Source: Orientallactaga sibirica (taxonomy: Eukaryota; Chordata; Mammalia; Rodentia; Dipodidae). From it: a stretch of DNA of 64,000 nucleotides. Positions 1 to 10,690 of this stretch are shown piece after piece (position 1 is the stretch's first letter; each line of letters begins with the position of its first letter). Location: contig JAEOAD010000015.1 of assembly GCA_036365145.1 (NCBI GenBank), forward strand, positions 10,533,501 to 10,597,500. Direction: 5' to 3'. The notes below the pieces were generated by a model. That model saw nothing but the letters and a program-made list of their open reading frames with translations. It was not told where the DNA came from and made no database searches. The translations under genes were made by a program, and so were the position numbers.

Positions 1-1085
1 TTATCAATCCCAATGATGTTAAAAATTACCATAGTCCAAAGTCTTTTAACTAAGCCCTAATACTAAAAACAAACAAACAAACAAAAAAATAATGGCACAG
101 AATAAACATTCACACTGCAAAAAATGACATTGGGCATAGCAAAGAAACATTCAACCAACACAAGATTTAAACAGGGCAAACATCAAACTCTGTAGCTCCA
201 AGTCCAACAACTCTAGTCAGTGACAAATCTCCAAGCTTGATAATTCTAACCAGCAACAAGTTACAATTCCACCCCTCCAGCTAGGCTTCTCACAGTCCTG
301 GAAAACTTCATCCAGGGTCAGCAGCTCTCCTTAGCAGCCATCTCGTGGTCCTGGCACCTCCACTGGGTCTCTACTACAACCCACGGTTCATCCTCACAGC
401 ACCATCGGGTTTCCATGCAGGCATCCAGCAAACCTGCTTCACACTGCCCACAGCCATCTCCAAAACACAAGGCCATGTTGCAGATTAAATGACCCTCTCT
501 GTCCTGCATTTCTTATACTCCACAATGCCAGATGGGGTGCCAATTTGTTAATCTGGGGGGGAATAAAGCAGACTTTGAAGAACAGGATGCTCCTTGAGAA
601 TTCAGGCCCCATCAAAAAACTACATTCTTTCTGGGTTCCAATGCAGATCAGCTAGCCCAATCTCAATGGCTGTAATCTCTCAATTACAGCTGAACAGGCA
701 GCAGTTTCACCCAAAGATTTTTTTTTTTTTTCTGTACCATATCCCTCTGCTCACATCACTCTGTTTCTATGCAAAGCAACCACACACAAGTTCTCAGGAC
801 ATAGGCATAAACAGCAAGCCTCTCACACAAACTACTTCTTAGCCCAGTTCAGGCAAAGCTCTTTCTCACCCTCACAAGCCAAACCTCACAGTCCATAGTT
901 CTTACTGTATACAGGTCTGAGTTTGACCAGAATAGTCCATCAAGCTGTACTTACAGCACTGCAAGGCATCTCTTAAGCCAAGATTTCAAATCCTCCCACA
1001 TTCCTCTTGAAAATCAGCTCCAAAAGGCCAAAGCCACATAGTCAAGTGTCTAGCAGCAATCCCACTCCTCTGGTACCAACTTTAC
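1..1085 (-). mobile_element. ERVL-MaLR internal region (5' part, runs off window start)
   Basis: Read on the minus strand, this follows directly after an LTR (1086-1432) and opens with a primer-binding site at 1061-1078, then sequence of the type found inside rodent MaLR (ORR1/MT-like) elements. MaLR elements are non-autonomous relatives of ERVL and normally carry no functional protein genes. None is visible here: the longest frame is 63 codons (318-509, minus). The far LTR would lie outside the window. A run of (CAAA)n lies near 70-86. The exact subfamily is not determined. Confidence 0.7.
1061..1078 (-). other. Retroviral primer-binding site, tRNA-Leu type
   Basis: The minus strand reads TGGTACCAGAGGAGTGGG, seven bases inside the LTR edge. 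It is near-complementary to the 3' end of a tRNA-Leu including CCA, apart from a two-base insertion. ERVL-group elements are known to prime reverse transcription from tRNA-Leu, which supports the family call and the orientation. Confidence 0.65.
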
Positions 1086-1432
1086 TGTTGTAGTCAGGTT
1101 CATATTGCTGGTAGAACTTACCTGACCAAGAGCAGCTTGTGGGAAAAATGGTTTATTTTGGCTTACAGGTGCAAGGGGAAGCTCCATGATGGCTGAGTAA
1201 AGCAACAGCACAAACAGATGATGGACATCACTTCCTGGCCAACAACAGATGGACCACAACAACAGGAGTGTGTGCTCAACACTGGCAAGGGAAACTGGCT
1301 GTAATACCCATAAGCCCACCCCCCAACAATACACTGCCTCCAGGAAGTGTTAATTCTCAAATCTCCATCAGCTGGGAACCTAGTATTCAGAACACCTAAG
1401 TTTATAGGAGACACCTGAATCAAACCACCACA
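1086..1432 (-). mobile_element. MaLR/ORR1-like LTR (5' LTR of the element at 1-1085)
   Basis: A 347-bp block with TG...CA ends on the minus strand (TGTGGTGGTTTG at the start, GACTACAACA at the end). It contains the segment typical of this LTR group: a 'catcatggagcttccc' stretch and 'gccaaaataaacc', with an AATAAA-type polyadenylation signal near 1150. It abuts the internal region and primer site. TATGG (1433-1437) follows its outer edge. Confidence 0.75.
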
Positions 1433-1437
1433 TATGG

Positions 1438-1799
1438 TGTAGCAGACAGCTTCAGGTTCACTGAGATGAACTTCCGTACCAGGCACAGTTATGGAGAAAG
1501 GGATATTTATTGAAGCTTACAGATCCAGGGGAAGTTACATAATGGCAGAAGAAGCTGATCTGCTGCTTCTTCACAGGACCAAACACAGAGAAAAAAGCCA
1601 CAGGCCCAAAGCCACACAGCACAGTGTACTTCAGGAACTCCAGCTAGCACACTTTGTATATCTTTAGATTTAAATTGTAATCTTAAACCCACTACCACAC
1701 CTTAAGATCCACCCAGTGACACTGCCTCCAGCCAGGTGCTGCAGATACAAACTAATAAAACACCGAATATATTGGGGGCCATCTATTCAAACTACCACA
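1438..1799 (-). mobile_element. Second MaLR-like LTR (solo), with 5-bp target duplication
   Basis: A 362-bp LTR-like block. On the minus strand it starts TGTGGTAGTTTGAATAG, ends TGTCTGCTACA, and has an AATAAA-type signal near 1506. It is flanked by direct TATGG copies at 1433-1437 and 1800-1804, the 5-bp duplication expected for an ERVL-class insertion. It is related to, but clearly diverged from, the neighbouring LTR. No internal sequence is attached. Confidence 0.7.
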
Positions 1800-1804
1800 T
1801 ATGG

Positions 1805-2147
1805 TAACCTACTTTTTTTTTGAAAATGACACATCCAGAAGCCATAGATTGTTAATAGAAAATTTTCAGTGCCAGGGATGGGACACTTTCCAGTGAGTTG
1901 TTGGCCAAGAGGGGTGGTCCTTGACGCTCCCAAAACATTACAGGCCATTACAGAGGCTCTTGTTTTCTGACCAGGAATAGATGGTAAGACTCTATTGCTG
2001 AAGACTCCACTTGCTTGGTTGGCAAGGTCACTGAGAAATCTTGCTGGAGCTGAGCTAAAAACCTCCTCTCTATAGACCAGCTGACAGAAAGCTGAAAAAA
2101 GCTGTGTTGAATGCACCTCTATGGGAGAGAGAGAGAAGTCATTAGTG
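1805..2147. other. Unassigned DNA before the L1-type tail
   Basis: No recognised gene or repeat. It could be the 5' continuation of the retroelement that begins to align with a second copy at about 2148, but no second copy of this part exists in the window to test that. Open frames here (for example 1787-2158 minus) match nothing I know. Confidence 0.4.
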
Positions 2148-2846
2148 GAGATAAACAACAGTGGACACTACAAGCCTTACATTTGGCCAGCCAGGCCAAA
2201 TGAGCCAATGGGTGCAATAGTGGCAGAAACTAACCACTCTCTAATTGGACTGGAGGCCTGCTCCACAGGAGGGAACACATGCCTGATACTGAAAACCTAT
2301 GATAGGGGAGGTTATGAGCCCTAGGAGTGTAACACCTGCTGGTGTCTGGTTAAATGCATATATTATGTTCACTAAATTGCCTGGTAAGCACTTCTCTTAA
2401 TGTTCATACCCATATATTAATGCTACTTTCACTTTTGGTTAGAGAAGTTTCTCTTTTCAGATGGCAGTGACCTCTGGGATGATTCAAATGTACCATAGTG
2501 CTAAGAAGTGACAGAGGAGTGTTCAGTGCTAAAACATCTCTATCATACCTTCCAAGGCTCAGGATCCATTGTGGAAGAGGTGGTGGAAAGACTGTAAGAG
2601 CCAAAGGAAGGGTAGGACTCCTTACAACGCACTCCTCCAGACACAAAATGGCCTGGATACCCATGACCTCGCAGTGCCTGGCACTACCCTCATAATAGGA
2701 GGAAAAGATGATGACATCAAAATAAAAGAGACTGATTGAAAAGGGGAGGGGATATGATGGAGAGTGGAGAAAGTGAGAGGGGAGGGAATTATCATGGTTT
2801 ATTGCCTATAATTATAGAAGTTGTCAATAAATATATTTTTTAAAAA
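2148..2846 (+). mobile_element. L1-type retrotransposon 3' tail, copy 1
   Basis: This shares long collinear similarity with 61783-62413 and 62410-62987. It ends in 'gaagttgtcaataaa' and an A/T-rich tail, as expected for the 3' end of an LINE-1-like element. The stretches 'gatgatgacatcaaa' and 'ggggaggggatatgatggag' occur in all three copies. Only the 3' untranslated end is present and no reverse-transcriptase frame is visible. Assignment to L1 rests mainly on the insertion signatures of the copies near 62 kb. Confidence 0.65.
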
Positions 2847-3132
2847 CCAATAAACTCATTGGCTTACCAAATTAATTTTGATACAGTTGTACTTAGGTCT
2901 GCCATCTGAGCCCTACTGAGGTGAAGATGTGTGTTCACATCTCCTAAGGAAAACAGTTTCCCATGACAAGGAATTAGGGGTAAGCATTTATAGCACCCTA
3001 AGAGAATGAAGTTCTGAGAGGTGGGGCTATTCCTCAGTGGTTGAGTACTTGCAAGGCCTTCTCTAGTAACACATAAAAAATTCAATTTAGCCATCTCACA
3101 GTGAACACAATTTTCTTGTTTAAATTTTTTAT
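2847..3132. other. Unassigned DNA
   Basis: I see no gene, known repeat or regulatory motif between the L1-type tail and the B4-like element. Confidence 0.4.
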
Positions 3133-3456
3133 TTTGTGTGTGTGTATGAAAGTGGAGGTCAGAGGGCTAGGGCTGTGGCTCAGCAATTACAGGTCCTTAT
3201 TTGTTTGATTGTGGTCATCAAAAACAAATTTTGGGTAGGTCCTCACCTCCGACCTTGTTTTGAGGTAGGGTCTGGCACTGTTCATTGCTGCTTTTGCAAG
3301 CTTCAGGGAAGTTCCCGTTTCTGCCTCCTTTCTTGCTGTGGGTATACTGGGATTACAGAAGCCTTCCACAGCTTCTGGCTTTTACATGGGTTATGAGGAT
3401 CAAAACTCAGGTACTCAGAGCTGTGTGGCTAGCACTTTACCTACTTTGCCATCCCC
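3133..3456 (-). mobile_element. B4-like composite SINE (old)
   Basis: It opens with a GTGTGTGT tail, passes through a B1-derived middle ('ggtagggtctgg', 'ctgggattacagaagc'), and ends with an ID-like pol III head read backwards ('actcaggtactcag...gcactttacctactttgccatcccc'). Divergence suggests an old rodent insertion. Confidence 0.65.
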
Positions 3457-4532
3457 GAACACAATTTTCAAAACAACATGTTTCAGAGAGTGAGTTTTCA
3501 GACCAGTCGGCCCTGCCCAGAATTAATTGTGCCTTTGTCTTTCACAGACCTAGGGCAAAGAAGCCAGCTGAGAGGCCTGACCAGGGAGATACGCTGAGGG
3601 AGGCTGACGAGGACAGAGTATAAGGTCTGGCCATGTGAGTGTATCTCAGGAAGTCAGGAGATCTGGAAAAATAGGGTTGGTGCGAGGAAGTGAGCTTAGC
3701 TATTAGACTGTCTCAGATACATGTAAATAATGTGCTTGCAAATTATGGACCCGGGCTGCCATACAGAGCTCCCGTTCTCTGTACCTCCACTGCCAGGCTC
3801 CATCACATCCACTGCCAAATTTATCCTTCTGTTCTGTACCATCAGCCACCTGCCCAGGACTGGAAGGCCTGTCTGCATCCACTACAGGCTGACACCTTGG
3901 GGCTACTATACTAGAGTGGAAGTGATGACAACTAGGAAAGTCCCATGTCCTGGTCCAGCTGCAGTTAGCACAGCCTCAAACCTGTACTAAATATGTGCAC
4001 GAGCCTTTGGCAAACTGCGTGCATCGGGCCCACATGGCTGTACATCTAATCTCTTCCTGTGGAACTGAAAAGAGCTGCCGACTCAGCATGACCCAGGGCC
4101 CACCTGGCCCCACCTGGCTGAACTGTCCCATTCTGATTACAGTGACAGCATGTTTCACCTGGGCCATAAATGGACACGGCCACCTCCATCTGCTTTTCTC
4201 AATCTGCTGACTAGCTACTGAAGGTGGGAGCCTCTACCACCTTCCTCCTGAGAGCTCCCTCCACATCAGAACTCCCTCCACATCAGGCCTCCCTCTCTAA
4301 CTCCCTCAGCTCGGTTCCATGATGATCAGTACTTAGCTCTGTTGGGCCCACCAGGTACTGTACTTACAGAACTTACCCAGCCTTGAGTGGCCAAGTATCC
4401 TGCTTATGCTGCTGCCTGTGACAGGCTCTGGCTGTTTCAGTTCAGCTCAACCAACCATCCATCCATCTCCTGATTGGTCTCTCTTCTAAAAGCCCAAGTT
4501 GGATGAATTTCCTTTGAAAATTTTTTTGCTAT
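3457..4532. other. Unassigned, mostly unique DNA
   Basis: About 1.1 kb with no recognised gene. Short overlapping frames occur (for example 3690-3914 and 3730-3990 plus, 3976-4167 minus), but they are short, mutually overlapping and unlike any known protein. Confidence 0.4.
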
Positions 4533-4610
4533 AAGCTGAGAGTGGTGTTGCACACCTGCAATTCCAGCATTCAAGAGGCTACGGTAGGAGGTAAAAACAA
4601 AAATGCTATT
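4533..4610 (+). mobile_element. Old B1 fragment, interrupted by a younger B1
   Basis: 'gagagtggtgttgcacacctgcaattccagcattcaagaggct' is a diverged B1 left part. It breaks off where the next B1 has inserted. Confidence 0.6.
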
Positions 4611-4764
4611 AGCCGGGCATGGTACGCACGCCTTTAATCCCAGCACTTGGGAGACAGAGGTATGAGGATCGCTGAGAGTTCGAGGCCACCCTGAGACTAC
4701 ATAGTTAATTCCAGGTCAGCCTGGACCAGAGTGAGACCCTACCTCGAAAAACAAAACAAAAAAA
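4611..4764 (+). mobile_element. B1 SINE with target-site duplication
   Basis: Near-consensus 7SL-derived element: AGCCGGGCATGG start, 'cctttaatcccagcac', 'gaggccaccctgagactac', 'gagtgagaccctacctcg', then an A-rich tail. AAATGCTATTA flanks it at 4601-4611 and 4765-4775, so both edges are fixed. The internal pol III B box region lies around 'gttcgaggcc'. Confidence 0.92.
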
Positions 4765-4795
4765 AAATGCTATTAAACTTATTTTGAGATAATAG

Positions 4796-4985
4796 CTATG
4801 GTTGGAACTCAGTTGATAGAGAGCTTGCCTAGCATGTACAAAACCTTAGGTTTGATGCTCAGCCCTGCATAAACCAGAACATAGAAGGCGGATGCAGGAG
4901 GATCAGAAGTTCAAGGTCATCCTCAGTTATCTAGCAAGTTCAAAGCTACCTGGTATGACATGAGACCCTGTCAGAGGAAGAGAGA
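4796..4985 (+). mobile_element. ID/B1 composite (B4-like) SINE
   Basis: An ID-like tRNA head ('actcagttgatagagagcttgcctagcatg', 'aggtttgatgctcagccctg') is followed by a B1 right part ('aggatcagaagttcaaggtcatcctcag', 'gagaccctgtcag'). A GA-rich tail follows. Confidence 0.7.
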
Positions 4986-5696
4986 AAGAGAGAACATTGC
5001 CAATGCACATGAGAGAGAGCCCAAGTTATAAGAACAATCCCACATACTCTCAACCCTATTTCCCCTAAAGGTTCAGGACATCTTGCCAAGGTCTCATATA
5101 GGATATCACAAGAGTAATGCTGATGCAGGTCAAACCTAGGGTAATCCCATCACAGGGACTCCTTATGTGCCTGTTCTCAGCCACCTTCATCTTCCTGCCA
5201 CCCCCACCACTTCCTTGGCTCAGGTCCCACACTCTTTCCTTGAATCCAATCTCCTACCATGTTGGGTCCCAGCTCCTCAGCTGGACACCCATAGCTCCCC
5301 ATATTCCACAGCCTCAAACTCACAGGCAGCCTCAGTGTGGCTTATGTGGAGGGTGCACCCCAGCCTAGCAGATATGACCATCAGTAACTCAGCAGGAAAC
5401 TCAGTAACCATGGCCCCTCCTTGGGACACTCACAGTAGAGCCGCTCACCTACCTAAAACAAGCACTGTGAAATTCTCCACTCACAATCTTATGCTATGGG
5501 CGGCAGCGCCCAGGCTGGCCACATCATGGTCATCCTTGGATTTGTTCTCAGGTTTCATTGCCCATGTACTTCTCTGCTCATGGGCAATTTGGCACCTAAG
5601 GACCTTGAAGAGATTCTTCCAGTGTTATTCCACTCAAGTACACTTCATTTTATTTTTATTTTTCTTTCCTTTTTGTTGTCTTTTGTTTGTTTTGTT
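4986..5696. other. Unassigned, mostly unique DNA
   Basis: No recognised feature. The 189-codon frame at 5167-5736 (plus) crosses straight into the next B1 element and a second overlapping frame, so I do not treat it as a gene. Confidence 0.4.
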
Positions 5697-5845
5697 TTGT
5701 TTTTTTGAAGCAGGGACTCACTCTAGCCCAAGATGACCTGGAACTCACTCTGCAGCCTGGGCTGGCCTTGTGCTCATGGCAATCCTCCTACCTCAACTCT
5801 CCTGAGTGCTAGGATTAAAAGTGTGTGCTACCACATGGGCTCAAG
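5697..5845 (-). mobile_element. B1 SINE
   Basis: Reverse-complement B1: T-rich left edge, 'cagggactcactctagccc', 'gacctggaactcactctgcag', 'tgagtgctaggattaaaagtgtgtgctaccac'. Moderately diverged. Confidence 0.88.
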
Positions 5846-6171
5846 TGTCCTTCTGTCCATTCTGCTCAAAAGATACTTGTGGATTGAAGCAAAGTCTTGG
5901 TTGGCTTGGATACCAAGGCCACACAACAAAACACTTCTTTGTCATCCTCTACCCCCACCATATACTGCACATATAGGTGAGGCACCCTGGGACATTTTGT
6001 AGTCTCTTTTGCTTGGGGCAGGAGGCATTGGTTGAGAAACTAGCTCTGATAAAAGTGTAAATAGACTTGCATGTCATAAATGTAAGTCATTCTTTCTGGT
6101 GCCCATGTGGGCTCCAGGTGTCCTTCAGCAAGACCTAGGAGGAATTCTTATCAGGAAGAAGAAAGAAAGGA
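5846..6171. other. Unassigned DNA between two B1 elements
   Basis: About 325 bp with no recognised gene or repeat. Confidence 0.4.
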
Positions 6172-6342
6172 ATCAGGTATGGTGGCTCGTGCCTATAATC
6201 ATAGCGCTTAGGAAGCTGAGGCAAGAAGATAGCCATGAGTTAGCGGTCAGCTTGGAATTCAGAGTGAGTTTCAGGTCAGCCTGGGCTAGAGTGAGACCCT
6301 GCCTCAAAACAAACAAACAAACAAAAAACAAAATAAAAAACT
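6172..6342 (+). mobile_element. B1 SINE
   Basis: 'caggtatggtggctcgtgcc', 'gtgagtttcaggtcagcctgg', 'gctagagtgagaccctgcctc', then a (CAAA)n-rich tail. It carries a duplicated 'gttagcggtcagcttggaattc' region typical of a diverged copy. Confidence 0.87.
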
Positions 6343-6427
6343 GGAAAGCACATACATACAGCACTCCCTCACACACATATGCACATGTACACACACACAC
6401 CAGAAAGGGTGCTTGGAAGACCTTGAT

Positions 6428-6740
6428 TGCCCGGGGCCATGGCTGCTAAAGCGCTTATCACACAAGCATGGAGACTTGAGTTTGAATCTCTAGCATCCAT
6501 GTAACAGCTAGGTGTGGCAGTGCACAGCTCTAATCCCAGTGCTCTGGAGGCAGAGCCAGGTGGATCCCTAGAACAAGCTGGCTAACCAGACTAGCTGAAT
6601 GAATATGCTCCAGATTCAGTGAGAGACTGTCTCAACAAATAAGGTAGAGAGGGATTAAGGAAGACACATGACCTCTGGCCTCCACACATATGCACAAACA
6701 TGCATGCACACACACATGTGAACATCCATATATACATGCC
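6428..6740 (+). mobile_element. B4-like composite SINE
   Basis: tRNA-like head ('ccatggctgctaaagcgctt', 'agtttgaatctctagcatcc'), B1-like middle ('taatcccagtgctctggagg'), and the 'ctctggcctccacacatatgcac' CA-rich 3' end that marks this family. Confidence 0.72.
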
Positions 6741-6744
6741 AAAA

Positions 6745-6943
6745 ATAAAAATATCTTTATTTATTTATTTGCAAGTGGAGAGAGAGAAAATGGACACACC
6801 AGGGGGCTCTTGCCACTGCAAACAAACTACAGATGCATGTACCACTTTGTGCATCTGGCTTTATGTGGGTACTAGGGAATCAAACTCAGTCCATCAAGCT
6901 TTGCAAGCAAGTGCCTTTCACTGCTAAGCCATCTCTCCAGCCC
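6745..6943 (-). mobile_element. tRNA-derived SINE (B2-like, jerboa type)
   Basis: It reads backwards from a TTTATTTATTT tail and GAGAGAG tract, through 'gccactgcaaacaaact' and 'catctggctttatgtggg', to 'aagccatctctccagccc', the head. The head on the minus strand holds the pol III A box (TGGCTTAGC-like) and B box (GGTTCGATTCC-like). Diverged in the B box. Confidence 0.88.
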
Positions 6944-7499
6944 TTTGGATGGATTTCTTAGCACTTGGAGCTGTTTCTGGTCAGGGAATGCTGTGAGTAG
7001 AGCTATCTTTGGCAGAGGCATGGCATGGGGTCCCAGATCAAACAGGGAGTACCAGGGCAGAACTGCTAACCCTGTATCTTCAGCATGTGGCTGCGTGGGA
7101 GGTACAGCCAGGTGCACAATGTTGGCCCATCAGAATACCTTGGGTTCCAACAGCAGACCCAGAAAGGAGCCAAGTCCCCCTTTGGAGGGCAGGGACCCTG
7201 CTGCACCAAGGAGAGTATCAAAGACCAGCGCAGAGCTCCCAGGCTGGCCACTGCTACCACTTGGCACTGTTCCTCCACCCCCACCCCATGCCAGAACACG
7301 CACTTCTCCCAGTCAACGTTGTTCCAGCAGAGCTGAGGCCAGATCCCTCCCACCAGCTGAGAGCCAGCCTCAGGCCACCCGGCCTTTCCCGGCAGAGTGG
7401 AGATCTACATGCCAAGGCTATACCCAGCTCTCCTTGGCAGTCCAGGCCTCCCTTTGTCTTAGATTTGCACAGAAGCTGCAAAGAACACAGAGAGTTCCC
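6944..7499. other. Unassigned DNA with overlapping open frames
   Basis: GC-rich unique-looking sequence. Two long plus-strand frames overlap here (6945-7526, 193 codons; 7009-7662, 217 codons), plus minus-strand frames at 7066-7353 and 7254-7481. Several frames being open at once points to a local shortage of stop codons, not a gene. The longer one also runs into an L1M remnant. Confidence 0.45.
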
Positions 7500-8190
7500 G
7501 AGTATCCGTCACCCACCTTCTGCTAATGTGAACATCTTACATAACAGAACACATTTGCCAACTCTGGAAATTAACACTAGAGCAATGCCATTAACCAGGC
7601 TGCAGACTGCACGTATATTTTACCTGGTTTCCATAATGGACTCTAAGTGGTCTTTTCTTTGATCAGGCTCCAGTTCCAGTCCCACATTGCACTTAATAGT
7701 CTTCTCTTAGTACCCTCTCTGGAAGTTTCTCAGTCTTTCCCTATATCTCATGACTTTGACAATTTTCCCCTTTTTAAAAGACTGTATAAATTATGTGTGT
7801 TTATGTATAGCACACGTGTGTGCACATGTGTGAGTGTGTGTGTGTGTAGGTCAAGCATGTTGGCTCAGGGTGGTAATCCCAGAACAGAGGGGGATGAGGT
7901 AGGAAAATTGCTATGGGTTTGAGACTAGCCTGGACTATAGAGTGAGTGCTAGGTCAGTCTGGGCTGCATAACACTTTGCTTCAACCAACCAAGCAAACAA
8001 AAAAACAGGTTAAAACAGTGTAACCTTACAGTTTTAATCATTTGTAAGTCTTTAATTCTGGGACTTTGTTGTACTCATAATATTATGCAACCATCACTAT
8101 TTCCAAAATGGTTTCATCATTCCCTAGAGAAACTGCACCATTAAGCAATGACTCTCTCTTCCCCTCCTCTCAGGGTTCCCCTTAAGACAC
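7500..8190 (-). mobile_element. Old L1M remnant, split by a B1
   Basis: Segments such as 'acacatttgccaactctggaaattaac', 'gtttctcagtctttccctatatctcatgactttgacaa', 'tatgcaaccatcactatttcc' and 'ctgcaccattaagcaatgac' resemble the 3' region of ancient L1M elements. The strand call is by memory of the family orientation and is less certain. A B1 has inserted at 7848-8005. Confidence 0.55.
7848..8005 (+). mobile_element. B1 SINE inside L1M remnant
   Basis: 'gtcaagcatgttggctcagggtggtaatcccag', 'gaggtaggaaaattgctatgggtttgagactagcctgg', 'tgctaggtcagtctgggc', then an A-rich tail. Diverged. A GT-rich run precedes it at 7795-7846. Confidence 0.75.
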
Positions 8191-9504
8191 TTGGAGGAAC
8201 CCCCACCCTGGCCTGCTGCCCAGGAAAGGGGCTCTTTCCTGGCCAGAACCAGTCCATCTAGACCTCAGTGCTGCTCAGCTATCAGTAGGAGCCTCTGCCA
8301 TGTGGCACCCACAATGGGCACCAACTCTCTACCCTTAGCAAAACATTTACTTGCTAAGATAGCGAGCCCTGAGTATAAAGGTCCAGCCCACCCCCGCTTC
8401 TCTGAAAACCAGCCTCCTCTGTCAACATTCTGTAGAGGCCCAAGGCACCTGACTAGCATTTCTCTTCCCATGGCCAGTGAGACTCTTGGGACAGTGTCTC
8501 TCCCCACAGCTCCCCAGTCCCAACTCTGATCTCCTTGACAGCCCATGTGGAGTTTTGTCACTGCTTCACTTCCAGCTTTGGGTTTGCCTACTCTGCAGGC
8601 TGGCCACAACAGCCAGGGGCACGTTAAACAGACAGTGACCTTCATGTTAGGTGTGTGTGCTAAAGTCTCATGCCATGCATGTCCCTGAGACATCAGTGTG
8701 CCTGGCTTCCTGCCCTACAGCAGTAGCCCTCTCACCACCATCTACAGGCTCAGCCATGCCACAGATTTGGGCACACACAACCCAGCTGCCCTTCACCCAA
8801 TTCCTATCATTAGGCTCTGGCCACCTGTCCAGACACTTATGTCCTCTTACTGGACATGCTTGTTGCCTGCCACAGCTGTTTCTGGGACCTCAAATTATGG
8901 TTCCAAGTGCCCAGCTGACCTTCCTACTCCTGCTGCATGCTCCTTCTCCACTCACCCATGTCTGGTTCTGGTCAGTTCTCCTCTGGCTATCCCATTAGCC
9001 TTTCTGCACTTGGCTCATCTCCAAGCAGCATGCTGATCAAGGGTGAAGGAGACCCCAGCCTGCTCTTGCTCAATCTTGGAGAGGGCTCACCTGATGTCTG
9101 ATTGGCCAGGGGGGTCTTCCACCCTGGGAGGGGCTCCTCCCCCTTGGGGTCTACATGACACACTGCAGTCTCCACTGAGAATGCTGCAGGATGATTAGCC
9201 CTTAGGGCCCTCATCAGCCACCAAGGGGCTAGGCTAGGTCCCCTCCTCCACTCTACATTTGCTACTGAGTCCTGCCTGACTAGACCCTACAATACATAAT
9301 GGAGACCCACAGGTAGGAGGGCTGACATGGCCTTGGAGCTGCTTTCTGGCTCTACTGCCACAGATAGGGAAACCAAGGGTCACAGTACAGGCCCACCTTC
9401 TAGAGCCTCTGAGGTCCCATCCTCAGACAGACATCAGGAAGCCTCCATTTTGGGGCCATAACTTTCAACTCTTTCTCATGATACTCAGAGGTTCAGAGCA
9501 CTAA
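8191..9504. other. Unassigned, GC-moderate unique DNA
   Basis: About 1.3 kb without a recognised repeat. Several frames of 110-140 codons overlap on both strands (8191-8529, 8651-8998 and 8698-9036 plus; 8265-8693 minus). None resembles a known protein, and they overlap one another. Confidence 0.4.
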
Positions 9505-9846
9505 TGTAGCAGTACTTTCTCATTGCTGGGACAAAACACCTGACCAAAAACAACTTATTAGAGTTTATTTCAGCTTGCAGTTTCAAGGGGAAGTTTCATC
9601 ATGGCAGAGAAAGCATGGCACGAGCAGACAGCTAGGCATCACATCTTCTTATCAACAGAGAGGAAGCAGCAAGAGTGAGCTGAGCTAAGTGCAACAACTG
9701 GGCTGGGATATAACACCCCAAGGCCCATCCCCACACCTCTTCCAGCAGGGCTTTTTCTCCCAAAGGCTCCATCAGCTAGGGATTAAGTATGAGGCTTAGT
9801 CAGAAATATATAGGGCCTTGGGGGACATTTGACACTCCAACCGCCA
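9505..9846 (-). mobile_element. MaLR-like LTR
   Basis: Same family as 1086-1432 when read on the same strand: 'cattgctgggacaaaacacctgacc', 'tttcaaggggaagtttcatcatgg', 'ctccatcagctagggattaag'. TG...CA-like ends. I see no convincing 5-bp flanking duplication, so the edges are approximate. Confidence 0.65.
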
Positions 9847-9859
9847 TAGCAGCTTTGGA

Positions 9860-10005
9860 AACAAATACGTCTGCTATGGAAATCCAGCTCTTCCATATCT
9901 GCTGTACGACCTAGAACAAATGACTTCCCTTCTCGGATGTTCACATTCCTCATCTGCAGAATGGAGACAATCACTTGCATTAGATAGGGATATAATGAAA
10001 TTGAT
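9860..10005 (+). mobile_element. MIR remnant
   Basis: 'gctgtacgacctagaacaaatgacttccc' and 'ttcctcatctgcagaatggagacaa' match the core of the ancient MIR SINE. Head and tail are decayed. Confidence 0.65.
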
Positions 10006-10400
10006 TAATACTTTCTCCTCCTCCAAAAAGTTTTTACCAGTCTGTTTCCATCTGAGCCTAAGCTATCTTTCCACACTTCAGTGCTGCATCCTAGGACGAG
10101 TCTCACCTAGGAAGCAGGACAGGTGGTCTCCCTGTTTCCCAGCCAACTCACTGAGAAAGCCCCACCAAGGAAAACTGAGATTATTCACTCCCCCTCCAAT
10201 ATGGCCTCCACCTATGACCTTCACCAGTGCTGGTCCCTCCCCTTCGGAATGCCTTCCTCATCTTCCATTGCTCAAAGCCTAGGCAGCAGTTACTCCTGCT
10301 CCTCTGTGAGGGCTTCCTGTTCTCCACGCAGAGCCAGACCGCTCTCCATTTGCTCTTTGAGCCCTCTTGCATCTCTAGTGTAGCTCTAGTCACAACCTAC
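10006..10400. other. Unassigned DNA
   Basis: About 400 bp, no recognised gene or repeat. Confidence 0.4.
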
Positions 10401-10690
10401 TGTGTTCATCTGACTTTTCAGTGCTGTGACCAAATACTTGACAGAAGCAATTTTGGAGAGAAAAGATCTACTTTGCTCACAGTGTCAGACCACTGTGGGT
10501 GAGAAAATGTGGCAGAGCAGAGCAGCTCACGATGAGAAGTCCAGGAAACAGAGAGAACGTCTGTGCTAGTGAGCTTCGTCCTTCTTCTCCTTCTATTCCA
10601 TCTGAGCCTTGGTCTGTGGGATGGTGCTGCCCACACTGAGGACCGGTTTTTTTTCTCTTTAATTAATCATCTAAGGAAAATTTCAGAAGT
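10401..10690 (-). mobile_element. LTR-like repeat, truncated
   Basis: Same family as the elements at 29107-29492 and 57020-57383: 'cagtgctgtgaccaaatacttgac', 'gtgggatggtgctgcccacactgagg', 'ttaattaatcatct'. The right-hand end expected from the other copies is missing. Confidence 0.6.

Noticed and set aside
5167..5736. 189-codon open frame on the plus strand
   Set aside because: It ends by reading through a T-rich stretch into a B1 element, and a second frame overlaps it.
7009..7662. Longest open frame (217 codons, plus), overlapping a 193-codon frame at 6945-7526
   Set aside because: Four frames are open at once on both strands, no family is recognisable, and the frame runs into an L1M-like remnant. 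Best explained by low stop-codon density in GC-rich DNA.
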